From contig JAJZWK010000033.1 in the NCBI GenBank assembly GCA_021846725.1, positions 1-13,987 of the forward strand: 13,987 nucleotides of DNA. Direction: 5' to 3'. Each line of letters starts with the position of its first letter. Position 1 is the first letter of the stretch. The stretch comes from Actinomycetes bacterium (lineage in GTDB: Bacteria > Actinomycetota > Acidimicrobiia > Acidimicrobiales > JAMCPL01). Of the stretch, positions 5,966 through 13,060 are shown piece by piece. A program made the position numbers and the translations under genes. The notes below the pieces were generated by a model, which was given only the letters and a program-made list of their open reading frames with translations, searched no databases and was not told where the DNA came from.

Positions 5966-6000
5966 TCATCATCTCCCCATAGTATTTTTCGCAGCCACCC

Positions 6001-6035
6001 CAATACGGTAAGCGCAAGCCCCGGCTGTAGCCGTG
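6001..6035. repeat. 35-bp direct repeat with internal hairpin, copy 2
   Basis: Exact copy of 5931-5965; the CGGCT/AGCCG stem lies at 6022-6033. Flanks differ on both sides, so the unit boundary is sharp. Confidence 0.9.
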
Positions 6036-6177
6036 GGAAGGATGCCAGTACATGCGCCACTACAACCCCTTCTAATTTACCCACTACCAGGGGTGTTGTG
6101 GTCATCAGCCAAAAGTTGGGCTGACGGCGAGAGCACTGCCATCACTGACGTATGGATCATCTGGATTAAACTTATGG

Positions 6178-6696
6178 CTAGCTGGGCTGCGAGAGCACTG
6201 ATACAGAAGAGATGCGCCATCCATCCGGCATGTCGTTCAAACCAAGAACCATCCTGAGGGTGTCGCTCTTTGGAGATTTTATCTTCGAGTTTACATAGGT
6301 CTGGTTTACTACCGCATAGACTGAAGCGCTGGATCCATTGAGCGACTCCACAAAAAGGTGCTTCACCAGACCTCTAGAAGATGCAGAAGCCGCGGCCAGT
6401 TCTTGGCGAATCGACGAACCGAAAAAACTTCGCGCCTGACGGGAGAACTGGCCGGTTGCATAGGATTGAATTCGTTTAAAATCAGTATTCACCGTACCAG
6501 GATCAAAATTGGTCAGTGCCATCAAGAAATTGCGGGATACGGCATTTACCTGCTCCATATCACCTGCCCGACTCTGCTGGGATGCCCATGATACACCAAA
6601 CCCTACTGCAAACAACGTACTGCAAACTGCCCACACTGTGACAATAAGCAACTTATGAACTCCGGTAAAGTGCCTCAACTGCTTCAACATATTCAT
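6178..6696 (-). CDS. Mce-associated membrane protein (Mas family)
   Basis: The 172-residue protein has a cytoplasmic basic start, one hydrophobic helix at about 15-37 (KLLIVTVWAVCSTLFAVGFGV) and an extracytoplasmic domain of about 130 residues. The early sequence VNAVSRNFLMALTNFDPGTVNTDF and the late segments SSASVYAVVNQTYVN and DGWRISSVSVL fit Mce-associated proteins, which have an NTF2-like fold and are encoded after mceF. In mycobacteria such proteins support assembly or stability of the Mce complex. It is the last gene of the operon. ATG 6696 has a perfect AAGGAGGT with 7-nt spacing, and this site overlaps the stop codon of mceF. ATG 6690 is a weaker alternative. Only one such gene is present here, whereas mycobacterial operons often carry several. 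Confidence 0.82.
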   Translation of the reverse strand: MNMLKQLRHFTGVHKLLIVTVWAVCSTLFAVGFGVSWASQQSRAGDMEQVNAVSRNFLMALTNFDPGTVNTDFKRIQSYATGQFSRQARSFFGSSIRQELAAASASSRGLVKHLFVESLNGSSASVYAVVNQTYVNSKIKSPKSDTLRMVLGLNDMPDGWRISSVSVLSQPS

Positions 6697-6701
6697 CGTA
6701 A

Positions 6702-8126
6702 TTACCTCCTTTTTGATTTGATTTTTCCAATACCGGCTGCATGTAAAAGACCGGATCGCTTACTGAGCTTACTAATACTCATACCTACTCTGATACCCGC
6801 TCTCTTCTTCATCAATCCCACCAACAACCCCATCATGCCCGTACACAATGCAGCCAAAGTCAAGGGTAGGGTCATACCTGAAAATTCTGGTACCCTACGA
6901 TATGATGAGGGGTTGGCTCCTGAAGGCAAGGGGCCAGTACCTGCAACTACTGCATCCCTACTGGAAGCAAGTTCAAGATGACCTGGTGGCGAAGACCGAG
7001 TGCCGTAGGGAGTAAAACCCAGCTGAGTAGCAGCACCTGCACCATTACCAAGTTCTGTGACGCATGCCGCCCCAGGCTTTACAGGTGGTAATTCGGTCGG
7101 CTTAGCATACTGATCACCCTGAGGGTAGGCGGGAGGAAACACTATCCTGGTTCTCAGCCACTCCTGATCGGCTCTAGCAGGCGCACCCTTTGCAAGGGCA
7201 ATCGACGGGCCGAATTGACTCACACCATCAATTGCCCCAAAGAAATAATTATTGCTGGCCAAAGTTGTATTCAAGTTGTACAAGTTGTTTGGTTGGGTAA
7301 GATTTGCATCTGTTGCACCAAGATCATGTATAAGACAGGCCATGTCTGGGCCGCGAGATTGTACAAGAGTTGCGGCATCTGATGCTGCATTTGCGCCATT
7401 TGAAAGCAACTGAATCAATTGGTAGCGATGGGTAGCCAGTACGCTGGCAAGTACAGAGGTATTGTAAATCGACTGCCTGAGTTGTGTCCCCACCGATGAA
7501 AGCGTATTCAAAACCGGTGGAGCATTCGACAGTAATGATTTGAACTCAGATTGGTAAGAGAGCGCCTCATTTGCAAATACCTGCCCCGCGTTTATCAGTG
7601 TTCTGATATCGGAAGAACGTCCTTGCAACGACACCGCCAACTCATTGATCAGTTCGTTCAGCGAACCCGCTGGGATAGCTTTGAGCAAGTTGGTCGCAAG
7701 GCTTACTACCTGACCCAACTGAGCAGGAGTCGAATCGGGAAGTACCGGTATCGTGCTACCATCCTTCAATGGAGGATCCGGTTTACCGGTTAAGGGCAAA
7801 GCCACCAGATCGACCTGCTGCTCGCCGAGATCGTTGGCAATGTTGATTCTCGCATGTACATCGCTCGGCAGTTCCGTTCCGGGGTCTATGCTCATAGCTA
7901 CTCTGGCTCCGGTAACTACCAGACTGACCGAACTCACGCTACCGACATCCACGCCATTCCAGGAAACGGGAAAACCCGATGACAGCCCTGACGCGCTTGG
8001 AAATACGGCGTATACAACTGTAGGGCTCGAAAATGGATTACCCAGAAGGTCGAATACTCCATATGCCAACAGTGATATCGTCACTACAGCAAATACGACC
8101 ATATTTACTGCTATCCTACGGGTCAT
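6702..8126 (-). CDS. mceF: MCE family protein, sixth in operon (MceF position), with C-terminal membrane helix
   Basis: The 474-residue subunit belongs to the lipid-transport hexamer. Helix about 8-29 is the N-terminal anchor. An MCE domain follows at about 35-128 (VVYAVFPSASGLSSGFPVSWNGVDVGSV, then LGEQQVDLVAL and LKDGSTIPV). Next comes a long helical region with Q/N/L-rich heptads to about 260. C264 and C355 form the paired cysteines. Unusually, a second hydrophobic segment at about 418-439 (MTLPLTLAALCTGMMGLLVGLM) is followed by a strongly basic tail ending KIKSKRR, so the protein may be anchored at both ends. The frame is open upstream to 8228, but that part overlaps the preceding gene. 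ATG 8126 starts exactly where MCE anchors normally begin and 13 bp after the preceding stop. It is probably reached by coupling through a 5-codon overlapping frame (8123-8140). Confidence 0.88.
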   Translation of the reverse strand: MTRRIAVNMVVFAVVTISLLAYGVFDLLGNPFSSPTVVYAVFPSASGLSSGFPVSWNGVDVGSVSSVSLVVTGARVAMSIDPGTELPSDVHARINIANDLGEQQVDLVALPLTGKPDPPLKDGSTIPVLPDSTPAQLGQVVSLATNLLKAIPAGSLNELINELAVSLQGRSSDIRTLINAGQVFANEALSYQSEFKSLLSNAPPVLNTLSSVGTQLRQSIYNTSVLASVLATHRYQLIQLLSNGANAASDAATLVQSRGPDMACLIHDLGATDANLTQPNNLYNLNTTLASNNYFFGAIDGVSQFGPSIALAKGAPARADQEWLRTRIVFPPAYPQGDQYAKPTELPPVKPGAACVTELGNGAGAATQLGFTPYGTRSSPPGHLELASSRDAVVAGTGPLPSGANPSSYRRVPEFSGMTLPLTLAALCTGMMGLLVGLMKKRAGIRVGMSISKLSKRSGLLHAAGIGKIKSKRR

Positions 8127-8140
8127 CTCGGTACCACCAT
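8123..8140 (-). other. Five-codon overlapping minicistron between the fifth and sixth mce genes
   Basis: ATG GTG GTA CCG AGA TGA begins inside the stop of the upstream gene (TGATG). It ends by overlapping the ATG of the sixth gene (ATGA). A GGAGG at 8147-8151 lies 6 nt before its ATG but 20 nt before the real gene start. This arrangement would relay ribosomes to ATG 8126; a coding role for the peptide MVVPR is unlikely. Confidence 0.3.
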
Positions 8141-9159
8141 CACCCACCTCCGCCAGAAGGAGCACAACTTGAAACAGAAGATGTCGAACTACTGCCACCA
8201 CCAGGTACACCGCAAAGAATGATCGCATCGATAATCTGAAGGTAGCGCTTCCTTACAGCAGAAGATAATCCACTTTCATAGGATGGCAGTGTCGAAATTA
8301 TCTGTGCAATCTGGCGCTGCTTAGCCGAGAGCGTCTGAGAAAGAGCATATAACCCCTTCAATTGCACATCTATCTGTGAGGTATAACTTTGGAGGATGCT
8401 CCTTCCCTGAATAGCCAGATTCTGCAGGCTCTGGAGCAGGCCGTTGAAACGGTTTGACTCTCTGGCGAGTATCCCCGTTGTAGTCGCAAGGTTACTTACC
8501 GCTTCAGCATTAGCCTGCGACGAGGGAGCCAGCTGAGCGGATAGTTTGTCCATGTTGTCCACCAGCGACGCTATAGTTCCGGTCTGGGTAGCGTATCCTT
8601 TGGTAATGCTTGCAAAGTTGTCCAGCATCTGATGGAGCGCGGCACCTTGACCTCCAAGCCCTTGAGCACCAGTAGCCACCAGCTGAGAAAGTTCCTGCGT
8701 ATTGATAGCACCAAACAGTTGAGCACCCGACTGAAGAAACTGCTGTATTCCCGGCAATACCGTAGATCTTTTTATGATACTGTTGTTGCCAAGAAGCTGC
8801 CCCTTCCCGGCACCTCCAGCCGCTACCAGCTCTACTACCCGCTGACCGAGCAGGGTGGTACGCCGCAATTCCGCTACCACATTTGCGGGTATATGGGCAC
8901 TCCTGCTGATCGACATAGTCACCCTGGCCTCAGCACCATGCAGACTTATAGAGGTGACTCTTCCTACAGAGATATCTGCAAACTGCACGGGAGCTCCGGT
9001 CACCAGGCTGGCGGTATTGGTAAAATAAGCAGTCGTCGATATGCTGCTCGGTGAATCACCACCACACGCAGACAGCATAGCTCCGGCAGATGATAGTGCC
9101 AGTATCATGGCGACAGTAGACACAGCTCTACTCGTTGATTTAACAAATAATTGTCTCAC
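8140..9159 (-). CDS. mceE: MCE family lipoprotein, fifth in operon (MceE position)
   Basis: The 339-residue exported lipoprotein has a basic N-terminus, a hydrophobic stretch and the lipobox L-S-A-C with C32 as the lipidated residue, then GGDSPSS. The MCE domain lies at about 42-122 (TTAYFTNTASLVTGAPVQFADISVGRV, ELRRTTLLGQRVVEL, LLGNNSIIKRS). A helical needle-forming region of about 180 residues follows, and then a short Ser/Gly tail. Besides C32 it has the pair C316/C332. The start is GTG 9159 with GAGGAGAT about 8 nt upstream. The 69-bp gap to the preceding gene is the largest in the operon. The gene symbol is positional; D/E identity could be swapped because the preceding subunit is also a lipoprotein. 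Confidence 0.87.
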   Translation of the reverse strand: MRQLFVKSTSRAVSTVAMILALSSAGAMLSACGGDSPSSISTTAYFTNTASLVTGAPVQFADISVGRVTSISLHGAEARVTMSISRSAHIPANVVAELRRTTLLGQRVVELVAAGGAGKGQLLGNNSIIKRSTVLPGIQQFLQSGAQLFGAINTQELSQLVATGAQGLGGQGAALHQMLDNFASITKGYATQTGTIASLVDNMDKLSAQLAPSSQANAEAVSNLATTTGILARESNRFNGLLQSLQNLAIQGRSILQSYTSQIDVQLKGLYALSQTLSAKQRQIAQIISTLPSYESGLSSAVRKRYLQIIDAIILCGVPGGGSSSTSSVSSCAPSGGGG

Positions 9160-9215
9160 AATATATATCTCCTCATCGCAACAAACACCCCTTCACGATA
9201 GATGTTCTCACTCAT
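9156..9215 (-). CDS. Possible 19-residue coupling ORF in the gap between the fourth and fifth mce genes
   Basis: ATG 9215 to TGA 9156 encodes MSENIYREGVFVAMRRYIL. Its stop overlaps the GTG start of the fifth gene (GTGA). Its start overlaps the stop of a 4-codon frame (ATG 9226, TGA 9212), which itself begins 2 nt after the stop of the fourth gene. No good Shine-Dalgarno is seen for ATG 9215. It may serve translational coupling rather than make a useful peptide, or be chance. Confidence 0.2.
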   Translation of the reverse strand: MSENIYREGVFVAMRRYIL

Positions 9216-9228
9216 GGCAAATACATCC

Positions 9229-10737
9229 TCACAACAATCCTCCTATAGAACGAATCAGATCCCCCGCCCCATGCAGTAATACCGAAAGAGGTGATCCACC
9301 ATTTCCGCTTGCCCGTGCCTGGCCGACATCCAGAAGCTTGGGCAACGGTCCCAGTGAATGCTGCTCATCCTGGGCACTACCTGAACCATCCTGGGCACTA
9401 CCTGAACCACTGCCTCCTGAGCTACCAGGCAGCGCTGAAAGGCCAGGCAGCGTTCCAGGCGATGTGAGGGCATTCTTTTGCGAAGAACTCACGCCGGGAA
9501 TTTTCGATAGACCCTTCTCGAAAGCCGACTTGGCCACTTGGGTCTCAGCTGCAGAAGAAGCAGGTCCAGCAACGACAGATCCAGGGATGTGCGAGAGTAG
9601 TGTCGGCAACAGATCGATAACGGAGTTGAAGTAACCGGAAGCCGGATTGCCGCAAGTCTTCAATTGATTTAGTTCCGCAGTACTCAAGCCATTTGAATGA
9701 TTTGCGAGTATGCGCCTACATACTCCAGAAAGCCTATCGCGGATCATCCCGGCTAGAATGCCAGAGCTCATAGTGGAAGAGAGCACTAAGTCGACATTGA
9801 GCCATTTATAGGTTGGGTTGTATGCCCTCTTGGCTCCGGCAAACAAGGCTACCGACGACGATAATGTCTGATCCACACTTGACAGATTCCTGTACAGTGT
9901 CCGACCTGCAGTGGTCAACGTACTTATGTCACTCTGTAGCGGGCCGAGGTTGGGTGTAAGTAAGTTTGCCAGATCGATACTCATATTATTCAAGGCTGAT
10001 ATTGCCTGTCCGAGTTGCTGTCCACTCGTTGCGACTACACCCGATACCGCATCATACTCTTCTATAAGATTTGCCAAAGTAGCATCGTGCGCCCTAAGTG
10101 TACTGCTGATCTTGGCAAGGCTGCCTTCCATCTGCCCAAGTGTATTTCCCTTGGCCGCCAGTAGAGCTATCGTGCCCGCCGCGTTATGGATGAGTGAGTT
10201 CAGCTGGTTGCTCTGGCCTGAAAAGTCCTGAGCGAGATTATGAATAAGGCTACCTGTCGTCTGTGGATTAATCTGTTTAAGATACGATGCAAGGTCGATG
10301 AGCATCCTGTTAGCAGAGATGGGGACCGAAGTTCTATTCTGAGAAATTACGGAACCCGCAGCCAAGGTCGGCCCACCTGTATAGCCCGGAGAGAGTTCCA
10401 CGGAGGGCTCTCCCAGCAATTGGGGCGAAACCAGGAAAGCCCTCACATCTCGAGGTAGCATTGTATTGCCTGATATATGAATCGCAACCGCGACACCTCT
10501 GGCACTGTCGTGGATGGAGACGACAGAACCGATCTGCACGCCCAACAGATCCACTGAGTTACCCGGGAACAGCCCTTCAGCACTGGCAAAATCTGCATGT
10601 ATTGTATATCCAGATAATGAGGATCCGCTGCAGCCAGCCAGCCCCAGGATGGTCACCGCAAGCACCAAAGGTACTGCCACCTTGGCCGTTAGCTGCTGCA
10701 AGCGTCCATACATAATACCTCTCCTGTTCGCCTTCAT
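9229..10737 (-). CDS. mceD: MCE family lipoprotein, fourth in operon (MceD position)
   Basis: The 502-residue protein has a signal sequence ending in the lipobox L-A-G-C (C36 from ATG 10737, C28 from ATG 10713). The MCE domain lies at about 44-130 (YTIHADFASAEGLFPGNSVDLLGVQIGSV, SPQLLGEPSVELSPGY, LAAGSVIS). A helical region to about 330, the cysteine pair C340/C362 and a Gly/Ser/Pro-rich tail follow. The tail includes a tandem 7-residue repeat (GSGSAQD twice). Sequence and lipidation resemble MceE of mycobacteria as much as MceD, so the symbol is positional. ATG 10737 overlaps the previous stop (ATGA) like its neighbours. ATG 10713 has a stronger ribosome site (AGGAGAGG, about 5 nt away) and gives a more standard signal peptide, so either may be used. 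Confidence 0.88.
   Translation of the reverse strand: MKANRRGIMYGRLQQLTAKVAVPLVLAVTILGLAGCSGSSLSGYTIHADFASAEGLFPGNSVDLLGVQIGSVVSIHDSARGVAVAIHISGNTMLPRDVRAFLVSPQLLGEPSVELSPGYTGGPTLAAGSVISQNRTSVPISANRMLIDLASYLKQINPQTTGSLIHNLAQDFSGQSNQLNSLIHNAAGTIALLAAKGNTLGQMEGSLAKISSTLRAHDATLANLIEEYDAVSGVVATSGQQLGQAISALNNMSIDLANLLTPNLGPLQSDISTLTTAGRTLYRNLSSVDQTLSSSVALFAGAKRAYNPTYKWLNVDLVLSSTMSSGILAGMIRDRLSGVCRRILANHSNGLSTAELNQLKTCGNPASGYFNSVIDLLPTLLSHIPGSVVAGPASSAAETQVAKSAFEKGLSKIPGVSSSQKNALTSPGTLPGLSALPGSSGGSGSGSAQDGSGSAQDEQHSLGPLPKLLDVGQARASGNGGSPLSVLLHGAGDLIRSIGGLL
9366..9407. repeat. 21-bp tandem repeat, two copies, inside the fourth mce gene
   Basis: Positions 9366-9386 and 9387-9407 are identical. The unit keeps the reading frame and encodes the duplicated G-S-G-S-A-Q-D segment of the low-complexity tail. 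Such repeats vary in number by slippage. Confidence 0.9.
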
Positions 10738-11930
10738 GATCCCGACCCCAGCATTGGAAGTAAACTTGCAAGAGAAGGATGAGATGAAGTATCACCGGAG
10801 ATTCTGCCACCGCTCAAGCCACCTAATGACCCCCTGGACGGTGTACCACTACTGCCAGTTGCAGGCTCCGGCATCGGGCCATTTCGCTGGCTACAGGGAA
10901 GGGGATCCGGACCTAAAATAATTCTCATGGCGTGAGACAGCAATCCGCAACTACCCAGTACACTATTAAGACCAAGTCCCCCTGCAAGATTGACAAACTG
11001 GTTTGCCCAAGGAACGTTCACATTCCCAGACTTACCAATTGACGCAAAACCAGTTATCGACGAGTCAAGATAGGATATTGCCTCAGCCAAGTCTACCTGA
11101 TGAGCTGCAACAACTGCCAGTATCGCGTGCAGATGTACAAGTAATGACTGCAACTGGGGCTGATTCTTACCAACTAGGTCGGCTGTCTCGGTAGCTACCC
11201 GCTCGGTATTGGTAATAAGGGAACGTACTATACCTGCCTCTTTCGAAAGCCCCGCCATGATAGACTGGAGATTGGCTATCGCAGCGGAAAGTTGGCTGTC
11301 TTTAGAAGCCACTGCAGAAGAAAGAACATTAGCCGCATCAATCAGCTGGCTGACCTGGCTCCTACGATTATTTACGACAGTGGTGATCTTATCAAGACCA
11401 TCAATAATCTGTGCAACCTCTGCCTGCTTACCCGCCGATAGACTGGAAAGTCGCGTAATCAAACTATTGAGTGCGCTGGCATTGCTCTTCGACAATAGCC
11501 CACCTGCAGCATCCTGAAGTTGGTAAAACTCTACCGGAATCGAGGTATTGGTTATAATAGCACCGGATTTCAACGGATGGCTCCATCCTCCTATGGGATC
11601 CAAGCTGACTTGAAGCACCCCAAGGAGCGTCTGCACCTGTATTGCTGCGTCAGTGCGCTGGGGTAACACGGTACCGTGATCTATATTGAGGTTCGCAACT
11701 ACCGAGTTACCGGAGAGTGAAACCGAAGATACCGAACCGACATTGACACCGGCAAGTACTACAGGGGTACCCGCATGGATTCCTGCCGCTGAACTGAACC
11801 TAGCCTGTACCATATAGGTAGGCTGGAAAATCGAGCGATTCAACCCGATGATAGCAGCAGTTGCAACAAGTGCAATGACTATGACCATTATACCGATCTT
11901 GCGAGTGGAGCGCTCAGTGAATGGCTTCAT
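10734..11930 (-). CDS. mceC: MCE family protein, third in operon (MceC position)
   Basis: The 398-residue subunit has an N-terminal anchor helix at about 11-30 (KIGIMVIVIALVATAAIIGL). The MCE domain is at about 37-120 (YMVQARFSSAAGIHAGTPVVLAGVNVGSV, AIQVQTLLGVLQVSLDP, LKSGAIITN). A helical region of about 190 residues with repeated Q-x2-[LI] spacing follows, then the pair C328/C346 and a Gly/Ser/Pro-rich tail. Such proteins assemble as heterohexamers whose MCE rings and helical needle form a hydrophobic tunnel for lipids, fed to YrbE permeases and an MceG-type ATPase. ATG 11930 overlaps the preceding stop by 4 nt (ATGA), with GGGAGGT 7 nt upstream, so translational coupling is expected. Confidence 0.9.
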   Translation of the reverse strand: MKPFTERSTRKIGIMVIVIALVATAAIIGLNRSIFQPTYMVQARFSSAAGIHAGTPVVLAGVNVGSVSSVSLSGNSVVANLNIDHGTVLPQRTDAAIQVQTLLGVLQVSLDPIGGWSHPLKSGAIITNTSIPVEFYQLQDAAGGLLSKSNASALNSLITRLSSLSAGKQAEVAQIIDGLDKITTVVNNRRSQVSQLIDAANVLSSAVASKDSQLSAAIANLQSIMAGLSKEAGIVRSLITNTERVATETADLVGKNQPQLQSLLVHLHAILAVVAAHQVDLAEAISYLDSSITGFASIGKSGNVNVPWANQFVNLAGGLGLNSVLGSCGLLSHAMRIILGPDPLPCSQRNGPMPEPATGSSGTPSRGSLGGLSGGRISGDTSSHPSLASLLPMLGSGS

Positions 11931-13060
11931 CCCTGAGACCTCCCTGCAATTGCATCAAGCAGGGGAGCCAGGCTGCCCGTTGTACCACCTATGTTAGGTA
12001 ATCCGGCTCCAGATGGCGATCCCAGCGGACCAGAGCCAGCAGGAGAATTGAGTGGCTCGTAATAGGAACAACTGCTCTGGTTGGCCAAGCATGTGTAAAC
12101 TGTCACCAACTCAAACCACTGCCCGTAAGAACTTATCTCTTGGAAAGGTGCCAATCCTTCTCCAATATTTTGCAGACCGGCAGCAAGCGGGACATCCTTA
12201 CTCTGTATCTGGGCAGTAACGGAGTTCAAGTTAGAGATCATCCCACTGATGTTCCCCTGATTGACCTTCAGTAAATTGGCCAGTTCGTCAGCTACGGTAG
12301 ACAAATTGACCACCGTGGAATCGAGTAAGCTGTTCCTGGATGCGAGTGCCTGTGAGATCTGTTGCAGATTACCTATCACCTGCGATACGCTGCCAGACTT
12401 CGAGGCAAGTGCGCCAAGCACCTGCTGCAAATTATCTATTACATCACCCACCTGTGCATTAAGCGAGCCTACTGAGCGCGACACGATTGCCGCACTGGAA
12501 ATTAATTGGTTTACCTGAGTACTGTTACCCTGTAGCGCATCCAGAATACTAGTTACCACCGCATTCGCTTGTGAGGGGTTTATCGACTGCAAGAACGGCC
12601 CGAGAGTGTTCAGCAAGGCTCCCACACTGGCGCTAGACACGTCATGACTTAGCGGGATAGTCGAACCCGGTTTTAACGGTCGACCGAATTTCGATGGATA
12701 GAGATAAAGATACTGTTGTCCGATTACATTGTGCCACTGCAATCCTACATCAGTATCGGTCGTCAGCGATATGCCCTTGTTCACTTTCATGGTGACTAAA
12801 GCGTGACCATGCTGGGTAGTGATGCCACTGACCTCGCCAACAGTCACTCCTGCGATCTTAACTTGATCTGTCGATACAAGCCCCGATACGTTAGCCAGTT
12901 GCGCGTAATAGGTGTCTCTACTAGTAAAAAAATTGATATTGCCGAGTTGAGAAGCCAGGTACCCAACCAACACCAAGCCAGCCAGGCTGAATGCAGCCAG
13001 TTTGAATGCGGTCTTTACCTGCTTGGAAGAGAGCCTTACTCTCCTGAACCTGCCCATCAC
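11927..13060 (-). CDS. mceB: MCE family protein, second in operon (MceB position)
   Basis: The 377-residue subunit has a basic N-terminus, an anchor helix at about 18-38 and an MCE domain at about 48-137 (YYAQLANVSGLVSTDQVKIAG, LQWHNVIGQQYLYLYP, LKPGSTIPL). The helical region contains repeated units of the type SxVxQVIxNLQQ. The YGQWFELVTVYTC segment near 315-324 is a feature I associate with MceB-type proteins. Cysteines C324 and C331 are 7 apart, and a Gly/Ser/Pro tail follows. Two starts overlap the previous stop: GTG 13060 (GTGA) and ATG 13057 (TGATG). Neither has a strong ribosome site, consistent with coupling from the gene upstream. Confidence 0.9.
   Translation of the reverse strand: MMGRFRRVRLSSKQVKTAFKLAAFSLAGLVLVGYLASQLGNINFFTSRDTYYAQLANVSGLVSTDQVKIAGVTVGEVSGITTQHGHALVTMKVNKGISLTTDTDVGLQWHNVIGQQYLYLYPSKFGRPLKPGSTIPLSHDVSSASVGALLNTLGPFLQSINPSQANAVVTSILDALQGNSTQVNQLISSAAIVSRSVGSLNAQVGDVIDNLQQVLGALASKSGSVSQVIGNLQQISQALASRNSLLDSTVVNLSTVADELANLLKVNQGNISGMISNLNSVTAQIQSKDVPLAAGLQNIGEGLAPFQEISSYGQWFELVTVYTCLANQSSCSYYEPLNSPAGSGPLGSPSGAGLPNIGGTTGSLAPLLDAIAGRSQG

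Larger units (their letters stand above)
5886..6177. other. Convergent intergenic region with repeats, no gene seen
   Basis: It lies between the 3' ends of the transporter gene (plus) and the mce operon (minus). CAATACG occurs four times (5901, 5917, 5931, 6001), two of them within 35-bp exact repeats. GCGAGAGCACTG at 6127-6138 also recurs at 6189-6200 inside the end of the Mce-associated gene, 62 bp away. No canonical intrinsic terminator with a T-run is visible on either strand. Confidence 0.6.

Noticed and set aside
5952..6033. Rho-independent terminators in the 35-bp repeats
   Set aside because: The 5-bp stem with a 2-nt loop has no adjacent T-run on either strand.
8127..8228. N-terminal extension of the sixth mce gene to 8228
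   Set aside because: It overlaps the end of the preceding gene by about 90 bp. The canonical short cytoplasmic start plus anchor helix begins at ATG 8126.
9041..9634. 197-codon plus-strand frame antisense to the mce operon
   Set aside because: It covers the end of one real gene and the start of another on the opposite strand, with no recognisable domain.
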